Below are positions 53,598 to 60,817 of a stretch of DNA of 64,000 bases, piece after piece; position 1 is the first letter of the stretch, and the number at the start of each line of letters is the position of its first letter. Where the stretch lies: contig JAPDJO010000076.1 in NCBI GenBank assembly GCA_029259115.1, positions 1 to 64,000 of the forward strand, written 5' to 3'. The notes beneath the pieces were generated by a model. The model searched no databases, had not been told where the DNA came from, and saw nothing but the letters and a program-made list of their open reading frames with translations. Origin of the DNA: Thermoplasmatota archaeon (GTDB lineage: Archaea > Thermoplasmatota > E2 > DHVEG-1 > B18-G2). Both the position numbers and the translations under genes were made by a program.

Positions 53598-54368
53598 TTA
53601 CCCTCCAATTACAAGAGTTCCTTTCACTTTTTTACCAGTCAGAGAACCGAATAATCTATCTCTCTTATTACCATTTACAACCAAAACATCGATATCCTCT
53701 TTTGCTATCTCTCTAATGACCTCTATCTTACCCCCCATACCACCAGTCACATCAGTATATATGCTTTTCTCTGCAACAGGTAAATCATCGTATTTTATCT
53801 CTCTAAGGAGCTTTGCATCTTTGTATTTTTTTGGGTCTTTATCAAATATGCCATCCTCATCTATAACAAAGATAACCTTTTCTGGTTTAAAATATCTGGA
53901 TAAATTTAAGACAAGAATATCTCCAGAACATATAGAAAATCCAAGCTCATCATCAAAAACTATATCGCCGAACGTTACCGGTGTTAAACCTATACTTATT
54001 GATTCTTCGAAGCACTTCAGATCGATGTATTTTAATTTCCCGTTGTTCATTTCTACAAAGGAGAGCGGAGGTAGAGATACAGAAAAAATATCATGGTTGT
54101 ATAGAGAACTCATCACAATTTGATTCAATATCCTAACACTGCTATGAGTGATGTGAAAACCTTTAAGTTGATTCCTGCTTTTGAAACCCCTATCGAGTTT
54201 GTATTCTTTCGCATGAATGTGCCCAAAAGATCCGGCGCCATGCACAAGTATTATCTCTTTTTTTGATTTTTTTATCTCTCGAACCAATCTATCTATAACC
54301 TTTTTCCTAGCTCTATTTTCTCTCTTTTTATCTGTTATTACGCTTCCTCCCAACTTTACGATGATCAT
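53598..54368 (-). CDS. isopentenyl phosphate kinase
   Basis: 256-residue amino-acid-kinase-fold enzyme converting isopentenyl phosphate to the diphosphate in the archaeal mevalonate route. MIIVKLGGSVITDK starts the fold. The diagnostic histidine of IPKs is His50 in VHGAGSFGH, which contacts the substrate phosphate. GGMGGKIEVIREIA near 208 and VVNGNKRDRLFGSLTGKKVKGT close it. It heads the ipk-fni-prenyl synthase-gltX operon. Glutamate or UMP kinases are excluded by the GSFGH motif. Confidence 0.93.
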   Translation of the reverse strand: MIIVKLGGSVITDKKRENRARKKVIDRLVREIKKSKKEIILVHGAGSFGHIHAKEYKLDRGFKSRNQLKGFHITHSSVRILNQIVMSSLYNHDIFSVSLPPLSFVEMNNGKLKYIDLKCFEESISIGLTPVTFGDIVFDDELGFSICSGDILVLNLSRYFKPEKVIFVIDEDGIFDKDPKKYKDAKLLREIKYDDLPVAEKSIYTDVTGGMGGKIEVIREIAKEDIDVLVVNGNKRDRLFGSLTGKKVKGTLVIGG

Positions 54369-54426
54369 CCTCTATGCATAGGTTTTTTTGATAATAGTTT
54401 TTTGTTGAGACCACGTTCTACCAAAG

Positions 54427-54436
54427 GTTTTTAAAG
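54427..54436 (+). promoter_or_regulatory. TATA-box candidate of the zinc-finger gene
   Basis: GTTTTTAAAG preceded by CCAAAG, about 42 bases before the ATG at 54478, with the Shine-Dalgarno GGTGGAGG between. Confidence 0.45.
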
Positions 54437-54477
54437 GTGAACTTGACATATATATTAGGTGGAGGCAAATTAGAGAA

Positions 54478-54864
54478 ATGTTAGAGAATAAAAAGATAGA
54501 TCTGTTAAAAGATATTTTAAGCAAGGGTAGAGAAGAGTTGATGGTATGTCCAGAGTGTGGCGCTCATGTAACTATTGTTCAACTTCCACCTAGATATGGG
54601 CCATATGGCGTAGTCTATGATACCTATCTAGAATGCAGCAAATGCAATTTCAAAATGAAGGTAAATTCCTATACTCTGTATGGTGCTGTTAAAGACTACG
54701 ACGAGAAAACCATTGAAATAAGTAGTTGGTCTGATATGGGCAGTAGAGAGGTTAACAGATTCTATCATGTTCTTGATGAAAACTTACTAAAAAAACTCAA
54801 AGAAAGCGGGGATCTAGTTGAATTCCTTGTAGTTAATGATGTAGTTTTACTCGTTGTGGGCTAG
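54478..54864 (+). CDS. archaeal zinc-finger protein of unknown function
   Basis: 128-residue protein. A short N-terminal helix (NKKIDLLKDILSKGREEL) is followed by one zinc site with two Cys pairs (MVCPECGAHV and LECSKCNFKMK) flanking TIVQLPPRYGPYGVVYD. The C-terminal 60 residues are alpha/beta (YHVLDENLLKKLKESGDLVEFLVVNDVVLLVVG). It resembles small archaeal-only proteins but I cannot name a family. It converges on a tiny membrane ORF with a 4-base overlap. Confidence 0.65.
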   Translation: MLENKKIDLLKDILSKGREELMVCPECGAHVTIVQLPPRYGPYGVVYDTYLECSKCNFKMKVNSYTLYGAVKDYDEKTIEISSWSDMGSREVNRFYHVLDENLLKKLKESGDLVEFLVVNDVVLLVVG

Positions 54865-54995
54865 AGACCTTCCGTGGACAAAAGAACAGCTAGATTTATC
54901 AGCGTAAGTATACTGAGTATTCCCACAAAGGGGCTTAAGAATAGCAAAGTAATCCATAGAAATAATAGGGTTTTAGCGGTCCTATAACCATGCAT
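54861..54995 (-). CDS. 44-residue membrane peptide (too short for the ORF track)
   Basis: A small ORF, MHGYRTAKTLLFLWITLLFL..., with two hydrophobic helices separated by SPFVG and ending NLAVLLSTEGL. GAGGAGGGGC lies 5 bases before the ATG, a strong Shine-Dalgarno. It converges with the preceding gene with a 4-base stop overlap, a pattern common elsewhere in the window (38650, 41983, 49134). No family recognised. The case rests on the ribosome binding site, hydrophobic pattern and packing. Confidence 0.45.
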   Translation of the reverse strand: MHGYRTAKTLLFLWITLLFLSPFVGILSILTLINLAVLLSTEGL

Positions 54996-55077
54996 TTTAG
55001 CCCCTCCTCACACTTTAATGATCAACTAAATAATATAGCAATTATTATATTAAAACTTGTGAAAGATAATTATAGAG

Positions 55078-55317
55078 CTAATCTCCATCCAGAAGCCCAA
55101 GAGCTTTTCCACTTAGAACATAGATCTTTGCACCACTCTGCTTGTAACAGCCAAGTATGCATTTGCTGCACTTCTTGTCGCAACTTATCTCTACAAGATA
55201 TCCATCATTGATCAAACTATCTACTATTGCTGAGAACAACTCTTCACTAATGCCTGTATCTTTTATTGATGCAATCTTATCCTTCCTTTCTCTTATACCT
55301 TCGAGAATCTTTCTCAC
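55078..55317 (-). CDS. FeoC-like winged-helix protein with Cys cluster, 5' end disturbed by an IS
   Basis: 79 residues from a proposed GTG at 55317 (VRKILEGIRERKDKIASIKDTGISEELFSAIVDSLINDGYLVEI), a winged-helix start, then CDKKCSKCILGCY, a cluster of four Cys as in FeoC-like proteins. It ends IYVLSGKALGLLDGD. The ORF track extends upstream into the inverted repeat of the neighbouring IS, which cannot be native sequence. The gene's own promoter has probably been displaced, and an AT-rich TATA-like run facing this way lies beyond the IS near 56175. No feoA/feoB genes are nearby, so an iron role is only an analogy. It may be inactive. Confidence 0.5.
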   Translation of the reverse strand: MRKILEGIRERKDKIASIKDTGISEELFSAIVDSLINDGYLVEISCDKKCSKCILGCYKQSGAKIYVLSGKALGLLDGD

Positions 55318-55357
55318 TACAGTTGGTGTATCAACATTAGTCCGAAAGAATAAAAAT

Positions 55358-55418
55358 AATTGCACCCCATTCCCTCCATTGTATACCACCTCAAGCAAAA
55401 GAGGGATGGGGTGCAATT
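55358..55418. repeat. imperfect inverted repeat over the IS start
   Basis: AATTGCACCCCATTCCCTC (55358-55376) and GAGGGATGGGGTGCAATT (55401-55418) pair over 18 of 19 positions with one bulge. The right arm contains the purine-rich GAGGGATGGG and the GTG start at 55411. The same layout as at 12325-12378, with unrelated sequence. Confidence 0.75.
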
Positions 55419-56151
55419 ATTAAGAGAATTGTTGAGAGAAAAATCTATCGTTATAAGAGAAAGAACACCTGTAGAGATTATCCTCTACAGCGTGTTTCTT
55501 CATCTCTTTGGTCAGTCTTTCAGGAAGGTATCTTCTACGATAGAACCTTTCATAAAGAGAAGCAGAACATTTGTATGGGAATGGGTGCACAAACTCGGAG
55601 ATATCTTGAGAGACTGTTACTCTGACAGATTACCAGAGGTTGTTGCGATAGATGAAACTTCCCTCGAAGTAGGAGATATACCTCTATGGTTCTGGTTTGT
55701 CATTGATCCTGAGAGTAGGAAACTGGTGTTTTTCATGATAACAAGGAGTAGAACAAATCTAGCATGTAAAAAACTTGTGCGAGGGATACAGAGAATGTAT
55801 GGATGTCTACCATCTGTTGCTATAACAGATGGTGGTTCGTGGTATCTCGTGCTGAGAAGGTATGGTATAGAGCATAAGATTGTATCTGGTGGAGTGAGAA
55901 ATTACATTGAAAGATTAATAGAAATGGTCAAGGACAGGACAAGAGTGTTCGATAATTACTTCCCAAGTGAGAGATGGAAAGTAGGGCGTGTTTACAGATG
56001 GTTGAACCTGTATGCATTTTATTATAACTGGGTCAGAAGTCATCTGACCTTGCATAGACTCTCACCAGTTTTCTATGAGAGAGGAGTAGATGTTAAGAAT
56101 GAATTTGGGAGGTTTACCATAGCATTGCGGGAGGTGCTCCGCAATGCTTAA
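55411..56151 (+). CDS. IS6/IS240-like DDE transposase
   Basis: 246 residues from GTG 55411 (VQLLRELLREKSIVIRERT). The ORF track begins at a TTG 17 codons upstream, which would translate the inverted repeat. The DDE triad is visible: AIDETSLEVGD near residue 80, VAITDGGSWYLVLRRYGIEHK near 135 and YIERLIEMVKDRTRVF near 165. An N-terminal helix-turn-helix (RKVSSTIEPFIKRSRTFVWEWV) precedes it. Frame is intact with no internal stop. It is the only complete transposase in the window and could mobilise relatives. Confidence 0.8.
   Translation: MQLLRELLREKSIVIRERTPVEIILYSVFLHLFGQSFRKVSSTIEPFIKRSRTFVWEWVHKLGDILRDCYSDRLPEVVAIDETSLEVGDIPLWFWFVIDPESRKLVFFMITRSRTNLACKKLVRGIQRMYGCLPSVAITDGGSWYLVLRRYGIEHKIVSGGVRNYIERLIEMVKDRTRVFDNYFPSERWKVGRVYRWLNLYAFYYNWVRSHLTLHRLSPVFYERGVDVKNEFGRFTIALREVLRNA
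56121..56148. terminator. hairpin at the 3' end of the IS transposase
   Basis: AGCATTGCGG pairs perfectly with CCGCAATGCT across an 8-base loop (GAGGTGCT), just before the TAA stop. It could block read-through or ribosomes, or be part of the IS right end; it also codes for the last residues of the transposase. Confidence 0.5.
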
Positions 56152-56188
56152 GTTGACAGCATCTAAAAAGTAGATAAAAATTTAACTA

Positions 56189-56262
56189 CGGGCTCGAGGG
56201 GATTCGAACCCCTGACCAACAGGTTAAGAGCCTGTCGCTCTACCTGGCTGAGCTACGAGCCC
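56189..56262 (-). tRNA. tRNA-Lys (CUU anticodon)
   Basis: On the minus strand GGGCTCG TA GCTCAGCCAGGTAGAGC G, then anticodon arm ACAGG CTCTTAA CCTGT with anticodon CTT. Next come a five-base variable loop, T-arm GGGGTTCGAATCCCC, and CGAGCCC closing the acceptor with discriminator G. Length is 74 without CCA. No intron. The IS lies just downstream of its 3' end. Confidence 0.95.
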
Positions 56263-56346
56263 CAAGCGCTATCAGAGAATAACAGAAGTATATATAGATA
56301 TTACGTTAAAAGGAGATTGTTACGAAAATTAACACTAAAATCATTC

Positions 56347-56982
56347 TCATCCGTCAAGTAAAGATATATACTTCTTATCTACAAAATCCGTAACATACAC
56401 ATCCTTCCCAGCTTTATAGATTTTTACACCATCTTCCCTGGCTTTTTTTGCATCTATCTTAAGTATGACAGGTTTATCTGTTCTCACCTTCCCAGCCTCT
56501 ATTGCTTTCTCTATGCTCCCGCTGAGGTGAACCTTCCTTCTATCACTAGGATGCAAGCCACTTTCTAAAATAAATTCTAATTCCTCCTTGGTTACAGGAT
56601 AATATAAAATATCCACATCAGCCTCAGGTAAGTCATCTAGTTTTACTTCTATGGTGTGACCATATGTAGCTCTTATCATTCCACCATATATTTGATATCT
56701 GCCTTTTGGATCAGTTTCAACCAATGCTCTGAGATGTTCCTCTCTTAACCACTGAAAGCCAGATCTGCTTATTTTCAAAGCATCCAGTAGTTCTTTTATA
56801 TCTACCCATCCTCTTCCATCTATCTTCAAGTTTAACTTATCCGGAAAATGCCTCAATAATCCAGCTAACAACCTGCCGAGAATATCTATCTCCTTGTCAC
56901 TCATCAAAAATTTTCCCTTCTTTCCGCACTTGGGGCAGAATTCACCTCTATAGTAACCATGGTCTGGGCATGTTGCAAGCAT
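56347..56982 (-). CDS. kptA: RNA 2'-phosphotransferase (Tpt1/KptA)
   Basis: 211-residue KptA from ATG 56982; the ORF-track TTG six codons upstream is less likely. An N-terminal zinc pair set (CPDHGYYRGEFCPKCGKKG) is followed by the winged-helix part (LLRHFPDKLNLKIDGRGWVDIKELL) and the ADP-ribosyltransferase-like part. RATYGHTI near 125, LHPSDRRKVHLS near 162 and KPVILKIDAKKAREDG near 187 carry the NAD- and RNA-contact residues. It transfers a 2'-phosphate to NAD. In archaea, where splicing leaves no 2'-phosphate, the natural target is unsettled. The AAAAATTTATA box lies 26 bases before this ATG, implying a leaderless mRNA. Confidence 0.9.
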   Translation of the reverse strand: MLATCPDHGYYRGEFCPKCGKKGKFLMSDKEIDILGRLLAGLLRHFPDKLNLKIDGRGWVDIKELLDALKISRSGFQWLREEHLRALVETDPKGRYQIYGGMIRATYGHTIEVKLDDLPEADVDILYYPVTKEELEFILESGLHPSDRRKVHLSGSIEKAIEAGKVRTDKPVILKIDAKKAREDGVKIYKAGKDVYVTDFVDKKYISLLDG

Positions 56983-57007
56983 CCTTTCAGGTAATGACAA
57001 TCTATGG

Positions 57008-57018
57008 TATAAATTTTT
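57008..57018. promoter_or_regulatory. TATA-like box shared by kptA and rpiA
   Basis: TATAAATTTTT reads as a TATA element towards rpiA and AAAAATTTATA towards kptA. Distances (26 bases to the kptA ATG, 32 to the rpiA TTG) fit a bidirectional promoter with a leaderless kptA transcript. Confidence 0.45.
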
Positions 57019-57050
57019 GTACCAAAGTTAGATACCTAATTGGTGTTAAA

Positions 57051-57737
57051 TTGGACAGAGAGGAGATGAAAAGATTAGCTGCTGAGAAAGCTCTAGATTA
57101 CATAGAGGATGGTATGATTATAGGAATAGGAACAGGCTCGACCGTCGAATACTTCATACCAAAGCTTGGAGAGAAGATAAAGAAGGAAAAATTGAGTATC
57201 ATAGGCATACCAACCTCACATAGAACAAAAAATCTTGCCAGAGAGTACGAAATCCCGCTTTCTACTTTGAAGGATCACCCAGAGATAGATGTCACTATCG
57301 ATGGTGCCGATGAAGTAGACCCAGAACTTAATCTGATAAAGGGCGGCGGCGGTGCATTAACCAGAGAAAAGATAGTTGCCTTCTCTTCAAAAAAAGAAAT
57401 CATAATAGTTGATGAATCAAAGCTTGTTCAGAAATTAGGAGTGTCTTTTCCTCTCCCTATTGAGGTTATACCATTTGGATGGTATCCAACCAAGCTAAAG
57501 ATAGAAGAGAGGTTTGATTGTAAAGCTGAGCTGAGAATGAGCAATGAAGGTCCTTTTACATCAGACAACATGAACTATATATTGGACTGTGAATTTTCAT
57601 CCGGGATAGAGGATCCAGAAGACCTCGAAAAAGAGTTAGATCGTATACCAGGTATAGTTGAAACCGGTTTATTCGTCAATCTTGCAGATATCGTTATAGC
57701 TGGAACCAGAGAGGGCATAAAGATATTTGAAAAGTGA
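57051..57737 (+). CDS. rpiA: ribose-5-phosphate isomerase A
   Basis: 228-residue RpiA from TTG 57051 (MDREEMKRLAAEKALDYIEDG as read with initiator Met); an ATG five codons on is possible. The phosphate loop IGIGTGSTVEYFI is near residue 25, the catalytic Asp and Lys in TIDGADEVDPELNLIKGGGGALTREK near 80-105, and GWYPTKLKIEERF later. It interconverts ribose-5-P and ribulose-5-P. The ORF-track start adds 27 codons across the promoter. Confidence 0.92.
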   Translation: MDREEMKRLAAEKALDYIEDGMIIGIGTGSTVEYFIPKLGEKIKKEKLSIIGIPTSHRTKNLAREYEIPLSTLKDHPEIDVTIDGADEVDPELNLIKGGGGALTREKIVAFSSKKEIIIVDESKLVQKLGVSFPLPIEVIPFGWYPTKLKIEERFDCKAELRMSNEGPFTSDNMNYILDCEFSSGIEDPEDLEKELDRIPGIVETGLFVNLADIVIAGTREGIKIFEK

Positions 57738-57741
57738 TTAG

Positions 57742-58347
57742 ATGAACAGTTTCGATTACTGGTTTAGAAGATCAGCCCACATATTTGCAACAACATTCAT
57801 ATCTTATTATTTTCTTCCAGATAGCGGTTACATTGGAATCCTAAAGAGGATAATCGTTCTTTCTCTGCTAATCATCTTTATAGTATTTGATATAGCGAGG
57901 CTAAAAAGAAAGAGATACAAATTGACTGGATTAAGGGATTACGAGGAGAATAGAATCGGGAGCTACGTATATTTTGGTATAGGAACATCTATACTACTTT
58001 TGCTTTTTCCACAGCAAATAGCTATCCCATGTATAGTTTCTGCGGCACTCGCGGATCCTGTGGCTGGAGAGCTAAGGAAGATCAATCTAAAACTATCTTA
58101 CTTAATCGTTTTCATGCTCTCTTTTTTCATCTTCTACTCAACTTGGTTAACATCTCCATATGCAATCTTAATATCTGTAATCTCATCTCTTTCACTAACA
58201 CTCAGTGAACTCAAAAAGTTTAGATATCTAGACGATGACCTGCTCATGCAAATAGTTCCTGCACTCACAATATTGATATTCTATTTAGTCCTTGGAAAAG
58301 AGATCATGCCGAGAGAGATTATCTTTCCCCTCTTGGAGGTGAGATGA
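57742..58347 (+). CDS. dolichol-kinase/CTP-dependent lipid kinase-like membrane protein
   Basis: 201-residue polytopic protein with about seven hydrophobic segments. WFRRSAHIFATTF at the start and AALADPVAGELRK near residue 112 are the conserved patches of the SEC59/DGK1 CTP-dependent dolichol/diacylglycerol kinase family. It is a few bases after rpiA (AAGTGATTAGATG). Archaeal members probably phosphorylate polyprenols used in glycosylation; this is family inference. Confidence 0.7.
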   Translation: MNSFDYWFRRSAHIFATTFISYYFLPDSGYIGILKRIIVLSLLIIFIVFDIARLKRKRYKLTGLRDYEENRIGSYVYFGIGTSILLLLFPQQIAIPCIVSAALADPVAGELRKINLKLSYLIVFMLSFFIFYSTWLTSPYAILISVISSLSLTLSELKKFRYLDDDLLMQIVPALTILIFYLVLGKEIMPREIIFPLLEVR

Positions 58348-58539
58348 TTGAATAGATATAGGTTTCTCTCCATAGTCCTTGTAATCTCACCTATACTTCT
58401 CTCTATAGCTTTAGTCAAGGAGTATATAAGGTACGGCTTAATAGAAAATCTCCTTCTTTCTTTACCTATATTATTCCTAACACTCGCATTTTCTGTACCA
58501 TTAATCAAATCCCTTTTAACCTATAGAGAGCAGGCATAA
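58348..58539 (+). CDS. 63-residue two-helix membrane protein
   Basis: A small protein read from TTG 58348, directly after the dolichol-kinase-like stop, with two hydrophobic helices (FLSIVLVISPILLSIALV; LLLSLPILFLTLAFSVPLI). GGAGGTGA 7 bases before the TTG is a strong Shine-Dalgarno, the best argument that it is real. It converges with the RND gene, overlapping it by 35 bases. Role unknown, perhaps accessory to the kinase-like protein. Confidence 0.5.
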   Translation: MNRYRFLSIVLVISPILLSIALVKEYIRYGLIENLLLSLPILFLTLAFSVPLIKSLLTYREQA

Positions 58540-60697
58540 AGAACACAGCTCCTAGGAGAGAAAGAGCAATCATAGAGATAACAACTTTCATGAACTCCTG
58601 AAGAGCTGGAACATTCACAAAATAAACAGATATTAATCCAGCTATAGTAGTTGATGCAGCCTCTACCAAGGATAGTCCAGTTTTCTCGATAGCCTCTTCC
58701 ATTGCTTTTTCTTTGTTCAATCCTTCTTCAATCCCTTCTAGATATCTCTTTGTTACATGCACACCATAGTCAACGCCTGTTCCCACGATTATCGATGCTA
58801 TGGATATAGTAACTACGGATAGAGATATGCCCATTGAAACCAGTATGCCAGGCTCCAGCAGCAGAACGAACATTATTGGAACGATAGTTAGAAATGCATA
58901 CAAAGATGATCTGAATATTATTATTAAAGTTGCGAATACAAGAAGTATGGAGATGAAAAGAGACCTTATCTGTTGTTCGAAGAGAAGATCATTTATGGCT
59001 ACGTTTATGGCAGTCGTCCCAGTGATTGGATAGATTTTTCCTCCAGGTATAGAAGCATTTTCTATTATTGAATTAATCGCCAATACAACCTCTCTTTGCT
59101 GCTCCATGCTTAGCCCTACAGGAATATTAACATTTATTAAAGTCTCAGAGAAGTCTTCGTCAACCATCATCTCGATCTTATCTTCTAGGAGAGTATAGAT
59201 TATCTGTAATCTGGTAGGATCCTTTGGTAATTCCCCAAGATTCAACTTTTTTACAACATCAGCAATCGATGTAAATGTTACTCCACATCCAGAAATTCTC
59301 GAATCACTTCTCATCCTTTCTTCCATATTGTATATCTCCTCTATCACATCCGGATCTTTTAGGTCAGCCTTTACCATTATGAGATTTAGACCTCCACTAC
59401 TGCCAAATCTTTCTGAGAATTCTTGAGTCTTGAGAACAACTGGATTGTCTTTTGGTGCCATAGAGAAATAATTGACATCAGTTCCAACCTTTGGAAGAAC
59501 AGCTAAAGATAGTACAGCTATTGCTACCCCAAGAAAAACTATTCTACCGCTATTCTTAACAGAAAATCTTGCCAGTTTTTTCCAAGCCGGTAATCTCACT
59601 TTCTTTCTGAAATCCAGAATAACAATCAGAGGCGGGACCATAATAATAGTAGAGAAGAAGCATAGAACTATGCCAAGAGAACAGCCGAAACCAAAATCTC
59701 TGAGAGGAATCATGCTTGATATCATCAAAGATCCAAAACCTATGGCTGTTGTGATCGTTGATAACAGAACTGCTTTTCCTGTAGTTCTTATAGATCTTCT
59801 AGCCCTCTCTACGTAATCTCCCTCCTCTTCCAGAAACCTATTCATAAGGTGTACGGAATAGTCTACACCTAACCCTAACAGTAGAGCAACGATAGCTATT
59901 GATAACATTGTTAGCTGAGGTCTAACTACGCCAAGTATACCAAACGTCATGAATATAGAGTATGCTGTCGGTAAGAATGTTATAATTAGTCCTTTAAGAG
60001 ATCTGTGAAAGCCAAATAGAACGATGGAAACGAAAATTATGGCTAAGGGAAAAATGATAGCCATGCTTCTTAGATTCCATTCCCTTAGAGATTCTGTTAA
60101 TGGCAACGTTCCAACTAGATACATCTTTGTACTTACATCATCTATAGCGTCTTCAGCTCTTGAGAGAATTGCTTTTTTATCTGCATCACTCGATAGCATA
60201 AATATAACAGCAGAAGCTTTGTAATCGTCTGTAATTACAGCCTTCCTTCCCTCTCCTATTCTTGCCACATACTTCATTATTTTGTTTTCACTGGAAGGCA
60301 ATTCAAACTTTCCTTCTCCGAGTGGCGGCGAAAGGCTATTTTCGAGCTTAATGAGAGAAGTTATAGATGTTTCACTAACAATCCCATCTATCTCTCCTTT
60401 ATCATGCCTATAGATGTTTATCTTACTCACGACATAGTCGATATCTCTTAAAGTGTCTAAATCCAAAACGTTATCACTCTCTACATAGATTATTAAAGTG
60501 TCTCCTATATTCCATTCCTCACCTATATATTTGAGAAGTTTGATGGTGGGTTCATCCTCTGGTAAGAACTTGCCAAGATCAGATTCCATGTAAAGATTTT
60601 TTGCGTTGAACGCTATGAGAAAAGTGAGGATAGTAAATAAAAGTAATACAGTTTTTGGCTTCTTCACTAGGATCTCTGTTATGTCTGGATATCTCAT
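58505..60697 (-). CDS. RND-superfamily (MMPL/HAE3-type) exporter
   Basis: 730-residue transporter with two pseudo-symmetric halves: a first membrane helix (TVLLLFTILTFLIAFNA), a large external loop, and six helices. The sequence GLGVDYSVHLMNRFLEEEGD in the first half is mirrored by VGTGVDYGVHVTKRYLEGIEEG in the second. GxDY in both halves is the proton-relay pattern of RND carriers in archaea (MMPL/HpnN types). It is monocistronic here. Substrate unknown, possibly lipids or hydrophobic solutes. Confidence 0.88.
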   Translation of the reverse strand: MRYPDITEILVKKPKTVLLLFTILTFLIAFNAKNLYMESDLGKFLPEDEPTIKLLKYIGEEWNIGDTLIIYVESDNVLDLDTLRDIDYVVSKINIYRHDKGEIDGIVSETSITSLIKLENSLSPPLGEGKFELPSSENKIMKYVARIGEGRKAVITDDYKASAVIFMLSSDADKKAILSRAEDAIDDVSTKMYLVGTLPLTESLREWNLRSMAIIFPLAIIFVSIVLFGFHRSLKGLIITFLPTAYSIFMTFGILGVVRPQLTMLSIAIVALLLGLGVDYSVHLMNRFLEEEGDYVERARRSIRTTGKAVLLSTITTAIGFGSLMISSMIPLRDFGFGCSLGIVLCFFSTIIMVPPLIVILDFRKKVRLPAWKKLARFSVKNSGRIVFLGVAIAVLSLAVLPKVGTDVNYFSMAPKDNPVVLKTQEFSERFGSSGGLNLIMVKADLKDPDVIEEIYNMEERMRSDSRISGCGVTFTSIADVVKKLNLGELPKDPTRLQIIYTLLEDKIEMMVDEDFSETLINVNIPVGLSMEQQREVVLAINSIIENASIPGGKIYPITGTTAINVAINDLLFEQQIRSLFISILLVFATLIIIFRSSLYAFLTIVPIMFVLLLEPGILVSMGISLSVVTISIASIIVGTGVDYGVHVTKRYLEGIEEGLNKEKAMEEAIEKTGLSLVEAASTTIAGLISVYFVNVPALQEFMKVVISMIALSLLGAVFFMPALYRLKGI

Positions 60698-60817
60698 TTC
60701 TCTAAAGAGTAAGGAAAAGAGGTTAATTTAGTTAATGGATACGGGGTGTTAAATTCGTTAATAAAACAATAAGAAAATATTTATATTACGTTGGCATATA
60801 AATATTGAGGATTAGAT

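Larger units (their letters stand above)
55358..56160 (+). mobile_element. IS6/IS240-like insertion sequence beside tRNA-Lys
   Basis: An apparently intact element: inverted repeat at the left edge, a complete DDE transposase, a 10-bp perfect hairpin at its 3' end, and AAGTTGACAGC just after the stop. That last string resembles the flank of the dead copy at 18658 (AAAGTTGACAG). I could not match true terminal inverted repeats to each other or a target duplication, so the ends are approximate. It lies about 30 bases from the 3' end of tRNA-Lys and next to a gene whose 5' end looks displaced. Confidence 0.6.
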
